A stretch of 34,490 nt of DNA from an uncultured Clostridium sp. (GTDB lineage: Bacteria > Bacillota > Clostridia > TANB77 > CAG-508): NCBI GenBank assembly GCA_946497905.1, contig CAMMMI010000004.1, forward strand, positions 1 to 34,490, written 5' to 3'. Below, piece after piece: positions 18,327 through 28,200 of this stretch (positions are counted from its first letter, which is position 1; the number at the start of each line of letters is the position of its first letter). Under the pieces are notes generated by a model. It searched no databases. It saw only the letters and a list, made by a program, of their open reading frames with translations, and was not told the origin of the DNA. Both the position numbers and the translations under genes were made by a program.

Positions 18327-18589
18327 ATTTTACTTCCTCCTTATTATATTTATATTTTTATTATAAAGCAACATTTAATTATTAGTAAATATTTCTTTTT
18401 TCTACCTCCTTTACATGTTTTTCTCTTATTTCCTTGTTTTTCCTTATTTTGAAAATTTTTTAGAATTTTTTAATGATTTTAAAATATAGTTGAAATAAAA
18501 TAGTTAAGTTACATAATTTATAAATTTATAACATCTTTTCTTTTAAATGTCAAATTTTATTTTCAGAAAGGAATTGAGAAAATTCCCTC

Positions 18590-18979
18590 CTACTTTCTGT
18601 TATTAACTCCTAATATTCCTCCCAGTATCCCAAAAACCATACCTACTGTTATCATTATAATACTTTGTGCTGTTAATCCAAATTTCCAATTAAGAATACT
18701 TGATATAAGATATATAATTAGCATATATGCTCCACCTATTATTGCACCATTTATTAGTCCATTCTTTTTTATTTTTATATTTACTATTGAACTTCCTATT
18801 AATATACTTAATGCTGTTATAATAATTATTACTGGATTTATTGTTTTTTCTTCTACTTGTGTATATGTTAATATTAATGCAAATATGACTAATAGTATTA
18901 ATGTTGTAACAAGTGATATTCCTATCCCTTTTAATATTTGTATAATTGTTTTATTCTCTTCCATTTTATATGCTTGCAT
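18590..18979 (-). CDS. TIGR04086-like four-TM membrane protein
   Basis: Four hydrophobic segments with GIGISLVTTLILLVIFALILTY ... VGMVFGILGGILGVNNRK. Confidence 0.75.
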   Translation of the reverse strand: MQAYKMEENKTIIQILKGIGISLVTTLILLVIFALILTYTQVEEKTINPVIIIITALSILIGSSIVNIKIKKNGLINGAIIGGAYMLIIYLISSILNWKFGLTAQSIIMITVGMVFGILGGILGVNNRK

Positions 18980-19030
18980 AACTTTAATTCCTCTTTTCTC
19001 TTTTTTTATTTAATTAATGTATATTTAATA

Positions 19031-19068
19031 AAAAAAGAAATAGAACTTATATCTCTATTTCTTTTTTT
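19031..19068 (-). terminator. terminator overlapping the birA 3' end
   Basis: AAAAAAGAAATAGA...TCTATTTCTTTTTT perfect inverted repeat. Confidence 0.5.
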
Positions 19069-19649
19069 ATTTCTTTTTCTAATATTTCTATTATTTTTAT
19101 TATTATATCTTCTCTTGAGAATTCTTTTTTAAATTCTTTTTTTAAAGATGTTGCAATTTCTATTGTTTCTTTATTAAAATTTTCTTCATTAACATTTAAG
19201 CCTATTCCTATGATTAGGTTATTAATTTTTCCTCCTATTGTACTAGTTTTTGTTAAAATTCCACATATTTTTTTATTGTTTAATATCAAATCATTAGGTT
19301 CTTTTATTGATAACTCAATATTATATAACTCGTAAATTGCCTTTTTTATGCATTCTGCTATTTTTATTGTTATTCCTTCTAATTTTTTTAACTGACATTT
19401 TGGTTTTAATATTATTGTCATTGCTATGTTTTTTCCTGTTCCTGTGTACCATATTCTTCCTTTTGTTCCTATCCCATTTGTTTGTATTTCTGCTATTATT
19501 ATTTTTCCATTTTTTTTTGGATTATTTGCTATTTTTTGTGCGTATATATTTGTTGAATCTATTTCTTCAAAATATTCTATTTGTTTTCCTATTATATTTG
19601 TATTTGCTTTTTTTATTTTTTCTATATTCAATTTTATCATCCTTCCCAT
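19047..19649 (-). CDS. birA: biotin--[acetyl-CoA-carboxylase] ligase
   Basis: EEIDSTNIYAQKIA, IIAEIQTNGIGTKGRIWYTGTGKNIAMTIILKP, EPNDLILNNKKICGIL, IIGIGLNVNEENF. Confidence 0.93.
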   Translation of the reverse strand: MGRMIKLNIEKIKKANTNIIGKQIEYFEEIDSTNIYAQKIANNPKKNGKIIIAEIQTNGIGTKGRIWYTGTGKNIAMTIILKPKCQLKKLEGITIKIAECIKKAIYELYNIELSIKEPNDLILNNKKICGILTKTSTIGGKINNLIIGIGLNVNEENFNKETIEIATSLKKEFKKEFSREDIIIKIIEILEKEIKKEIEI

Positions 19650-19736
19650 ATCCCAGATTGTATTTAGCTATTTTTTATTTAGATTATATAATCAATCTCT
19701 ATTCTTGCCAATAGTTTTTTGAAAAATATTTTTTGG

Positions 19737-19765
19737 TTGACAAAATATGTAAATGCGTCTATAAT
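19737..19765 (+). promoter_or_regulatory. sigmaA-type promoter for the 19884 gene
   Basis: TTGACA-17 nt-TATAAT, perfect consensus; about 110-nt 5' UTR. Confidence 0.8.
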
Positions 19766-19883
19766 GTAATTGTATTTTTATTCATTTTTTTATTCTTTAT
19801 TAATCCAATTATCAAAATTAAATAAGTCAAAATTAAAATTTAAATATTAATTTTGATTAACTATATTTACAAGGAGGTCTTTA

Positions 19884-21236
19884 TTGAAAGCTAAAAAATT
19901 TATTTTTATTATTTTGATGGGCATTTTGATTGTCTTTATGTCATTTTTTTCAAATTGCGTTTTTTCCAAATATGTTATTGATTCACAAAATCTAGTTGCA
20001 AAAATTGATATTGATAGATGCCCTCCAAAAATTCAGTTAATAAGTATTGAAAATACTAATAAAAATTATGAAAGTTATGCAAATAAAAATCATGTAATAA
20101 CATTAAAATTTAAAGTTACCGAGAAAAATATTTCTATTAATAATTTTAATTCAAATTATATAAAATTTAAATTAAATGAAAATATTATTTCCCCAAATTC
20201 TGTAAAAATTAATTTATTATCACATATTAATGATGAAATGATTTATACAATTACTTTATCAGGAATAAATGGAAATGGTATTCTTAAAGTATATTTTCCA
20301 GAAGGTGTTATTGTAGATAAATCAAATCAAAAATCAAAAGAAGAAACTTTTAATACTAATATAAAAATTGATAATATCTCACCTGTTACTATTTTTAAAG
20401 AAAGTCTTTTATCTAATGGTAAGTCTTTAGCTAAAATTTCTTGTGATGAATCTATTAGACCAATAAGTGGGTGGAGTATGACAAATAATAATTTAGAATT
20501 GTCTAAAGAATTTAGTAATACCATTTATTATCCAATTACTGTAACTGATTTTGCTCAAAATTCTTCTATAGTATATGTTGATATAAAAAATGCTGATTTT
20601 ATAAAATTAAATTATGGTATTTTTTATAATCATAATAAATTAGAATTAGTGCCTGCTAATAGTATTTCTGGTAAAGATATTATTTCGTCAAATTCGATTT
20701 ATAAGATTGAAAGTTTATTTTTTAATTACGAAAATTCTTTAAATCCTTATTTACTACAAGGAAGAGCTTTTGTTTATACTCATTGGGGTGATGGTGCTAG
20801 AAGTCGTTGTAAATATACTGAAACACCTTATTATCACGGCTATAATCCTTCTGGAAATGAGTGGATGGATAATTCTTCTAATACTTCTTGCTTTCTTTCT
20901 GGAAAAAAATATATTCAATTTGGTGGTAGTGGCTTAAATTATAAAAATGCTATTGCAGCAAATGTTAATAAGCCAATTCCTGAAAATATTTCTTCTCAAT
21001 ATTTATATGGTATTTCTTCTATTGCTTTTTCTTTGAAAGAGTATTCTGAATATTCTATTGTTTATCAAGCTTATATAAAAAATATTGGCTGGCTAGCTTG
21101 TGCTAGTGATGGTCAAGAGTTACTTTATGCTTATGATAAACCTTTTAGTGCTTTTCGTATGAATTTAGTCCCTAAATCAGAAAAACAGTATTTAATTGAT
21201 TTTTGGAATAAAGATATTGGAACTAGTAATATATAA
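19884..21236 (+). CDS. secreted cell-surface protein with Ig-like region and C-terminal ChW-like module, TTG start
   Basis: AAGGAGG-TTG start; signal region ending FSKYVIDSQNLVAKIDID; C-terminal SIVYQAYIKNIGWLACASDGQELLYAYDKPFSAFRMNLV resembles ChW repeats. Confidence 0.7.
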   Translation: MKAKKFIFIILMGILIVFMSFFSNCVFSKYVIDSQNLVAKIDIDRCPPKIQLISIENTNKNYESYANKNHVITLKFKVTEKNISINNFNSNYIKFKLNENIISPNSVKINLLSHINDEMIYTITLSGINGNGILKVYFPEGVIVDKSNQKSKEETFNTNIKIDNISPVTIFKESLLSNGKSLAKISCDESIRPISGWSMTNNNLELSKEFSNTIYYPITVTDFAQNSSIVYVDIKNADFIKLNYGIFYNHNKLELVPANSISGKDIISSNSIYKIESLFFNYENSLNPYLLQGRAFVYTHWGDGARSRCKYTETPYYHGYNPSGNEWMDNSSNTSCFLSGKKYIQFGGSGLNYKNAIAANVNKPIPENISSQYLYGISSIAFSLKEYSEYSIVYQAYIKNIGWLACASDGQELLYAYDKPFSAFRMNLVPKSEKQYLIDFWNKDIGTSNI

Positions 21237-21267
21237 TCATAAGAAACTGTCCTGTCATATAAGCTCC

Positions 21268-21309
21268 AAAATAATCCAGCTATAAATTTAATTTTAGCTG
21301 GATTATTTT
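21268..21309. terminator. bidirectional terminator between convergent genes
   Basis: AAAATAATCCAGCT...AGCTGGATTATTTT perfect 14-bp arms. Confidence 0.8.
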
Positions 21310-21365
21310 CAAAACTTATTTTTATTATAAAAAATAACAAATTTTTCTATAACATAATTATTAAA

Positions 21366-22025
21366 CTATTTATAATTTTGATTTATCATATATCCTTCTT
21401 TTCCGTTTACTCTTATACGAACTTTATCCCACGTATATCCATCTGCTTGAGCAACACTTGCTTGTAATACATAAAGTGTTGTATTAGGGATATATAATGT
21501 TTTTTCACTACTACTTGTTGTTGGCTCATTTCTTAAATTAGTATTTTTTGCTAAAGTTTTCATTTCTCCTGTATTATTATTTGTACTATCAATTTGATAA
21601 TTTTCACTATTATAACTTCCTACTTTATTTGGTATTCCCATATAATCTGCTGGATTTGAGTTATCTGCATATTTGTTACTTGCATTTCTTATTTCAAAGT
21701 GTAAGTGTTTTCCTGTTACTTTTCCTGTTGCACCCATAACTCCTAATTTTGTTAATCTATTTATATTTTGATTTACTTTAACATCAATTCTTGATAAATG
21801 ACAAAACCAATGATATTTTCCATCTGGTGCTTTTACTACTATAAAATTACCGTAATCTTTATCATTTGTTCCTATTCTTGTTACTATCCCATCACATGTT
21901 CCATATATTGTATCACTTCCTGTCATATCTATTCCTGTATGCCAACCTGCTATCCATTCTGTTCCTTGTCTTTTGTATTCGCATGTTACATTAAAATTCC
22001 CTGTTAATGGTAAATTTGTTGCCAT
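21366..22025 (-). CDS. M23 family peptidase with C-terminal SH3-like domain, no obvious signal peptide
   Basis: AGWHTGIDMTG and GKHLHFEIR zinc motifs; KNTNLRNEPTTSSS SH3-like; ATG chosen over upstream GTG on ribosome-binding-site spacing. Confidence 0.85.
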   Translation of the reverse strand: MATNLPLTGNFNVTCEYKRQGTEWIAGWHTGIDMTGSDTIYGTCDGIVTRIGTNDKDYGNFIVVKAPDGKYHWFCHLSRIDVKVNQNINRLTKLGVMGATGKVTGKHLHFEIRNASNKYADNSNPADYMGIPNKVGSYNSENYQIDSTNNNTGEMKTLAKNTNLRNEPTTSSSEKTLYIPNTTLYVLQASVAQADGYTWDKVRIRVNGKEGYMINQNYK

Positions 22026-22140
22026 ATTATTCACATTCCTTCCTTAAGGTCAAAATATATTATAGACCTTATATATAATATGACTTTTTCAATTATTTTG
22101 TTATGATATCTCTATTAGGTTTTTTTATAGCTATGTGGGT

Positions 22141-23853
22141 CTAATTTTCAATCAATTCTAAATTTGCTTGTCTTTTTATTTTATTTGTAGTAGTTTTTAT
22201 TAATGGTTCTTCTGAAATGATAAAACCTCTAATAGCTTTATATTTTGGCATAATTTTATTAATTTCTTTTATTTTATCTGATATAACTTTATAAATCTCA
22301 TCATCTGTTTTTACTTTATATGCTTCATTCATAATTTCTCTGTCAAATATAATTTTAGCATTTATTTTTATATCTTCTTTATCATCTGATTGTTGTTTTC
22401 CAAAAATAAAGGATTCTTTAACACCTTCTATTTTATTTATTAGACTTTCCATTTCTTCTGGGAATATATTTTTACCATTTTTCAAAACAATTACACTTTT
22501 CTTTCTTCCACAGATAAATATATAACCATCTTCATCAATTTTTGCTAAATCTCCTGTATGAAACCATCCTCCTTCTTCCATTACTTCTTTTGTTGCTTCT
22601 TCATTCTCATAATATCCAAGCATAACATTTGGTCCTTTTACAGTAAGTTCTCCCATTCCTTCTTCATTTGGATCATCTATTCTTGCTTCAATATGTGGAA
22701 GTGGCTTACCTATTGAACCTACTCTGAAATTTTCGTCTGTTTCTACTCCTATTACTGGAGAAGTTTCAGTTAATCCATACCCTTGACACAAATTAATTCC
22801 CCAATCTCTAAATGCATATTCTACTTCTTTATCTAATGCAGCTGCACCACTAACAAATAGTTTTATACTTCCACCAAATATATTATGAATATCTTTAAAA
22901 ATCTCTTTCTTTTCTGCCATTGATTTATCTCTATTTTCTTCCATTAGTTTTTTTACAATTTCTAACTTTCCTTGTTTTTCAAGATTTTTTAAAATTGTTT
23001 TATACATACTCTCATAAATTGCTGGCACAAATGAAGCAAAAGTTATTTTATATTCATTCAAGTTTTCTACAATATGTCTTATACCTTCACAGAAAGACCT
23101 TTGTGCTCCTATGTATAAAGAGTAAAGCATTCCAACTGTACATTCAAAAACATGATGTAATGGTAAAAATGATAATATTCTATCACTTGAATCTATTGTA
23201 AGTACAGATGCAAAATCCATTACATTTGATACCAAATTCTTATGTGATAAAGCTACAACTTTGGATTTTGATGTTGTTCCAGATGTAAATAGCATTATAT
23301 TCATTTCTTCTGGATTTATTTTTGCTTCTAAAAATTCTTTATTTCCTTCTTCTAATAATTTTTTTCCTTTTTCTATTAATTCTTTTTCTGAATAAATTCC
23401 TTCATCATGTATATCTGTGTCCATTGATATTAAATGTTTTAATTTATTCTTTTCACTGAATCTTATCTTTTTTATTGTTTCTTCATATTTTTTAGAATAA
23501 AAAATTGCTTCTACATCTGATCTCTCTATTAATTCTTCTAGTTCATTATCTGGAAGCGATCTATCTAATGGAACTACTATTCCTGTCCCACATACAATTG
23601 ATAAATATGCAAGTTCCCATTCATATCTATTTTCTCCAATAACAGCTATTCTTTTTCCCTTAAGTCCTAAACTAATTAGAGCTGTTCCTAAACAATTTAT
23701 CATGTCTCTTATTTCTTTGTGAGTATATTCTTTATATTTACCCTCTTCTAATTTTATTTTATACCCTGGTCTATCTCCATATAGTTTTCCTGTTTTTTCT
23801 AACATATCTTTTAAGTCTGTTACTTGTATAATGTTTTTCATTTTTTTTCTCAT
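22141..23853 (-). CDS. AMP-binding long-chain acyl-CoA synthetase
   Basis: NIMLFTSGTTSKSKVVALSHKN, GYGLTETSPVIG, GWFHTGDLAKIDEDGYIFICGRKKSVIVLKNGKNIFPEEME. Confidence 0.95.
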   Translation of the reverse strand: MRKKMKNIIQVTDLKDMLEKTGKLYGDRPGYKIKLEEGKYKEYTHKEIRDMINCLGTALISLGLKGKRIAVIGENRYEWELAYLSIVCGTGIVVPLDRSLPDNELEELIERSDVEAIFYSKKYEETIKKIRFSEKNKLKHLISMDTDIHDEGIYSEKELIEKGKKLLEEGNKEFLEAKINPEEMNIMLFTSGTTSKSKVVALSHKNLVSNVMDFASVLTIDSSDRILSFLPLHHVFECTVGMLYSLYIGAQRSFCEGIRHIVENLNEYKITFASFVPAIYESMYKTILKNLEKQGKLEIVKKLMEENRDKSMAEKKEIFKDIHNIFGGSIKLFVSGAAALDKEVEYAFRDWGINLCQGYGLTETSPVIGVETDENFRVGSIGKPLPHIEARIDDPNEEGMGELTVKGPNVMLGYYENEEATKEVMEEGGWFHTGDLAKIDEDGYIFICGRKKSVIVLKNGKNIFPEEMESLINKIEGVKESFIFGKQQSDDKEDIKINAKIIFDREIMNEAYKVKTDDEIYKVISDKIKEINKIMPKYKAIRGFIISEEPLIKTTTNKIKRQANLELIEN

Positions 23854-24015
23854 TCCCTTCTTATACTTTTTTATTTAGTGCTTTTTGTCTAGCATATTAT
23901 ACTACTTCTTTATTTTACTTTCAATAACTGACCACATGTTATTATATGATTGTATTTTCAAATAATACATTTTCAATACTTGCCATTGCTAAATTTGCAT
24001 AATTTAAATTTGTTT

Positions 24016-24207
24016 CTATACAACTAACATTTCTTTAAGTTGTATATTTTTTTGTTTGTAATTTTCTAAATTTATATTATTTATTTTTTCGTTTTCTTCA
24101 AGTTCTTTTAATAAATTTTTTATATCAAACCATTTCCATTCACTATGTTTAGTTGGTTCTAAATTTTTTACCCCTCTATCTTTAATACTAATTTCCACTA
24201 TTTTAAC
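24016..24207 (-). pseudogene. C-terminal fragment of a Nudix hydrolase
   Basis: LKIVEISIKDRGVKNLEPTKHSEWKWFDIKNLLKELEEN resembles the post-Nudix-box C-terminal half; no Nudix box upstream. Confidence 0.6.
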
Positions 24208-24216
24208 ACCTATCTA

Positions 24217-24906
24217 CTATAATATTTTATTCAATTCTGTTTCAATATTTTTCTTATCGCCTTCATCATGTTCATTTTTTAAAATGAATTTGTTATATCC
24301 TTTTTTTACTAATATCTTATAAGTACTCCATACTTCTTGAGGAATATCCATTTTAATTTGCCAACCCTTTTTATAAAACATTTCCATTCTTTGTATGTCT
24401 CCAACTAAAACATTAACCCATTCATTTCCGTTTTTCTTATAATAGTCTTCACAACTAACATTTTCCGAATGAACAATAACTTCATATTCTGGCATTATTT
24501 TCTTAAATGCTGCATAAGCTCTTTTTTCATCATAAGGTTTACATACAACTATACATGATTTTATATTTAATTTTTCTTTTTCTATTAATCTTTTAGAAAA
24601 TCTAAAATTATCTCCTGTATTTGTAGATTCTTTCTCTAAATATATATCTTCTCTTGGAACACCTTTTGACATAGCAATTTTTGTGAATTTTTCTGCCTCT
24701 GTCTCATTCCATAATTTATATGTAATTTTCCCTAAACCTCCTGAAAATATTATTTTGTTAGCATACCCACTTAAATATAGTTCTGACGAAATATTAGCCA
24801 CATTTATATCCATTGCTCCCAATCCAATAATACAATCTGAATGTTTGAGTTCGTGATGCATTTTCATATAATTCCATAAAATTTGAATTAACTCTATATC
24901 TTCCAT
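24217..24906 (-). CDS. YdcF/ElyC (DUF218) family protein
   Basis: CIIGLGAMD...ELYLSGYANKIIFSGGLG...EAEKFTKIAMSKGVPREDIYLEKESTNTGDNFRFS. Confidence 0.9.
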   Translation of the reverse strand: MEDIELIQILWNYMKMHHELKHSDCIIGLGAMDINVANISSELYLSGYANKIIFSGGLGKITYKLWNETEAEKFTKIAMSKGVPREDIYLEKESTNTGDNFRFSKRLIEKEKLNIKSCIVVCKPYDEKRAYAAFKKIMPEYEVIVHSENVSCEDYYKKNGNEWVNVLVGDIQRMEMFYKKGWQIKMDIPQEVWSTYKILVKKGYNKFILKNEHDEGDKKNIETELNKIL

Positions 24907-25030
24907 AAAGTCATCTCCTTTTCTTATCTATTATAGTTAAAATTTTTCCGTAATATTTCTTTTTAGCTTCCTTAGCTATTAATATTTTATCACCTTTTCA
25001 ATAATTTCCCCTACTACTAGTTCCATTTTT

Positions 25031-25867
25031 CTAAAATTTATCTACATCTACTCCTAATTTTTTAAAGTTTTCGTTAACTTTAGTCATATCTCTATACATA
25101 CCTTGTTTTAGTTCGAATTTGTAGTCTTCTTTTTCAATATTTAACATTTCATCTTCTAATTCCCTATCAATATCATAAGGCACTTTTATAAACTGAAATG
25201 AAATACCTAACGAATACTCTTTATTGCTATATTCCCCTTCAATTATTAGATAATTACTTTTCGTAGTCTCTAAGACATTACTATCTTTGTTTTTATTTCT
25301 TACAACATCGAAAGAATTTCCTACACTTCCTACATTTATTATGGTTTTATTATATATTTTATCCATATATGGATGATGAATATGACCATATATTACAATA
25401 TCTGCAATCTCCTGTGATTGTGTATTTTTACTTGGCAAAAACATTTGATATTTAGTTTCAATGCTATCCACATTTAATATTGGTCTATTATTAACAATAG
25501 GTGTTGCATGAAATAACCTGACTAAACTTCCACTCATATAAAATTCATAACAAAATGGTAAGTTTAATAAATATTCTCTATCTTGTTTACTTATTAATGA
25601 TTGATTCCATTTTATTCTTTTTTGCTCTTGTTCTAGCATTTTCCCTATATTTTTGTGTTCCATTGAAAAGTAACTATCCGTATTTCCTTGCAATACTACA
25701 TTACATTTTTTCTTTATCAATTCTATACATTGTTTAGAATGTACTCCTTTTGCTATTATATCGCCTAAACATATGATTTTGTCTACTCTTCTTTTTTCTA
25801 TATCTTCTATTGTTGCTTTTAAAGCTTCTATATTTCCATGTATATCTGAAATAATTGCTATTTTCAT
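25031..25867 (-). CDS. calcineurin-like metallophosphoesterase
   Basis: MKIAIISDIHGNIEALKATI, CLGDII, QGNTD, YGHIHHPYMDKI, NVGSVG. Confidence 0.93.
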   Translation of the reverse strand: MKIAIISDIHGNIEALKATIEDIEKRRVDKIICLGDIIAKGVHSKQCIELIKKKCNVVLQGNTDSYFSMEHKNIGKMLEQEQKRIKWNQSLISKQDREYLLNLPFCYEFYMSGSLVRLFHATPIVNNRPILNVDSIETKYQMFLPSKNTQSQEIADIVIYGHIHHPYMDKIYNKTIINVGSVGNSFDVVRNKNKDSNVLETTKSNYLIIEGEYSNKEYSLGISFQFIKVPYDIDRELEDEMLNIEKEDYKFELKQGMYRDMTKVNENFKKLGVDVDKF

Positions 25868-26115
25868 CTCACACACTCCAGTTTTTATTTTAGTAAATTT
25901 CTATATAATAATATAAGTTATTTTTTGTGTTTTTTTAGATTTAGTCCATCTTCCATATTTATTTTTGTTGGTATAATATCATATAAGAATCTTCATCATA
26001 ATTATATGATTATTTTAACACAGCATTATAAATCTTACAATAACTAAAAATCATAAAATATGATTAATATGTTATAGTTTTCATAATTGATATTTTTGTA
26101 TTTTTCTTCATGACC

Positions 26116-26307
26116 TCATATTATTATATTATTTTTCTGTACAACAAAAATACCCTCTAAAACATATACTTTATATTTTATATGCCTTAAAAGGTATGAT
26201 TGGATAATACTTGTGTTTAATTCTGGAACATTTAATTTTCCTGATGCTTTTTCTATATCCTTAACAAATTCTACTTTTAAATTATAATCTTCTACATGTA
26301 CTGGAAA
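26116..26307 (-). pseudogene. start-less ORF remnant
   Basis: 64-codon open frame FPVHVEDYNLKVEFVKDIEKASGKLNVPELNTSIIQSYLLRHIKYKVYVLEGIFVVQKNNIII* between stops, no start codon. Confidence 0.35.
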
Positions 26308-26350
26308 TTATTTATTATTTACGTTATTGTAAAATATATGTATTAATATA

Positions 26351-26968
26351 TTATATTTTTATTTTATATTTTTTAAAATCCTCTAGTAATTTTTTAGTTC
26401 CATATTTTTCTCTGTTTAAAACATGTCCTTTCATGCCAAGTTTTTGTCCTGCAACTATATTTTCTTTTCTGTCATCTATAAAAAAACATTCTTCGGGATT
26501 AATTTTACACTTTTCAAATAATTTTATATAAATTTCTTTATTTGGTTTCATAAAATGTTCTAATGCTGAAATAATATATCCATCAAAATATTTATCTATA
26601 TATCTTTTTTTCATATCCTCATAAACAGAAACATGTGTGTTGGATAGAGCATATATGTTGTATCCATTTTCTTTTAATTTCATAACTATTTCACAAATAT
26701 CATCATTCAAAATTTGATACTCTTGAAAATGATATATAATATTTTTACATGTATTTTTTAATTTCTCTGGCAATTTTTCCTGTAAAATGTTTGTAGCCTC
26801 TTTTCTTGTGATAGTTCCATTATCTAAGTCCTGCCACTCTTTAGATTTATATATATTATTTATTAGTAATTCTATATCTTTTTCATTATTAGTAAAATTC
26901 CTTAATATGATTTTAGGATTCCATGTAAGTAAAACTCCTCCAAAATCGAAAATTATATTTTTTATCAC
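26351..26968 (-). CDS. HAD family hydrolase
   Basis: IIFDFGGVLLTW, ALSNTH, MKPNKEIYIKLFEKCKINPEECFFIDDRKENI. Confidence 0.93.
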   Translation of the reverse strand: MIKNIIFDFGGVLLTWNPKIILRNFTNNEKDIELLINNIYKSKEWQDLDNGTITRKEATNILQEKLPEKLKNTCKNIIYHFQEYQILNDDICEIVMKLKENGYNIYALSNTHVSVYEDMKKRYIDKYFDGYIISALEHFMKPNKEIYIKLFEKCKINPEECFFIDDRKENIVAGQKLGMKGHVLNREKYGTKKLLEDFKKYKIKI

Positions 26969-27720
26969 TTTTTTACTCCTTTAATATCCAATTGTAATAA
27001 TGGTAATAAATACGGTCTTCTGGGATTATTTAGATTTTCTAATTCTTCCACTGCATTATCCTTTTTTAAGAAATGCAATTTTTCAAATTCTATATCTTCT
27101 CCATTTTGTTTTAATTTGTTTTTATATTTATTATATCTTTTTTCCAATTGTTCTGCTGTAATTAGAAGTATTCCTTTCATCATAGGAGCATATGAATGCC
27201 TTCTTCCTTCTGGTATTTCCAAATATTTAATTTTATATTCTCGTACTATAGACTCATCAAATAAATTGATATTAAGTTCTTCTTTCAATTCTCTTGCTAT
27301 ATTGTTAATTATATCTACTTTTCCATCTTGCTTAATATCATTTTGATCTAAATTTCCTCCACTAATTTGTAACCCTTTTGGATAAGAAGTTGTTTTATTC
27401 ATTTCTCCTATTACATAATATCCATCTTTTGTTTCTAATAATATTCCACAATTTAAATTATAACATGCATATTCTCCTTCTATCCCAACTCTTTCATCAT
27501 ATAAATAGTGTGAATAATTAGTTTTTTGAATAGTTATTTTTATTTTTTCTGATAATTCTTCGAATTTAGTTACACTATATACTTCTCCATTAAACAAATG
27601 TGGATTTTCTTTTATTTGTTCTTTCCAAAAGTTTTCTATCTTCATTTGCAATTTTTGAGGCAATTCTAATTTTTGATTATCTTTTTTCACTTCAATTTTT
27701 TTACTTAATTCCATTACCAT
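26965..27720 (-). CDS. Nudix-type hydrolase
   Basis: ISGGNLDQNDIKQDGKVDIINNIARELKEELNINL Nudix-like box; FWKEQIKENPHLFNGEVYSV; overlaps HAD start. Confidence 0.7.
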   Translation of the reverse strand: MVMELSKKIEVKKDNQKLELPQKLQMKIENFWKEQIKENPHLFNGEVYSVTKFEELSEKIKITIQKTNYSHYLYDERVGIEGEYACYNLNCGILLETKDGYYVIGEMNKTTSYPKGLQISGGNLDQNDIKQDGKVDIINNIARELKEELNINLFDESIVREYKIKYLEIPEGRRHSYAPMMKGILLITAEQLEKRYNKYKNKLKQNGEDIEFEKLHFLKKDNAVEELENLNNPRRPYLLPLLQLDIKGVKK

Positions 27721-27764
27721 ACTCTTACTTCCTTTTCTGGTCTATTTTATATTCTTTATCTGCT

Positions 27765-28166
27765 TTATCTTTCCCCTCCAACTGAAGGATGACTAGTTTG
27801 TCTAGTTTTTACTTTTTCAACTATATATTCTTTTAAAGTTTCTAATTCTTCATTAAACCTAACTCTAACATTCATTTCTCTCATTGGTAATAGAGAGTCT
27901 AACATTTGTCCAGTATAACTAGCATGAATTAAATCTTTTTCATTAATATTTTCCCAATAAGCATTATTCAATTCATATCTTAATACTTTTAATTGTATTG
28001 GCTTGTCTTTAACATCTTTACAATTTTCATAACTTTTTATTGCTGGCAAAACACGATCTAAAAATCTATCATTTAAAGCACTTCTCTTAAGCTCCTTTTT
28101 GTATCCTCTATTTGCTTTTATTAGTCTATCAACATCACTAAAAGAGAACTCTTCTTCAAATGTCAT
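27765..28166 (-). CDS. hypothetical protein (possible 3' fragment of a longer ORF)
   Basis: Frame continues upstream of the ATG as LYIEEFQRLVDIIGK until a stop close to the end of the Nudix gene. Confidence 0.5.
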   Translation of the reverse strand: MTFEEEFSFSDVDRLIKANRGYKKELKRSALNDRFLDRVLPAIKSYENCKDVKDKPIQLKVLRYELNNAYWENINEKDLIHASYTGQMLDSLLPMREMNVRVRFNEELETLKEYIVEKVKTRQTSHPSVGGER

Positions 28167-28200
28167 TTTACCAATTATATCAACTAATCTTTGAAATTCT

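Noticed and set aside
19307-19722. Plus-strand hydrophobic ORFs 19307..19714 and 19426..19722
   Set aside because: Antisense to birA; leucine/phenylalanine runs from AT-rich reverse complement
20327-21340. Minus-strand ORFs 20327..20524 and 21131..21340
   Set aside because: Antisense to the well-supported plus-strand secreted protein
22045-22070. AAGGTC...GACCTT inverted repeat upstream of the M23 gene
   Set aside because: Only 6-bp arms; no further support for a regulatory role
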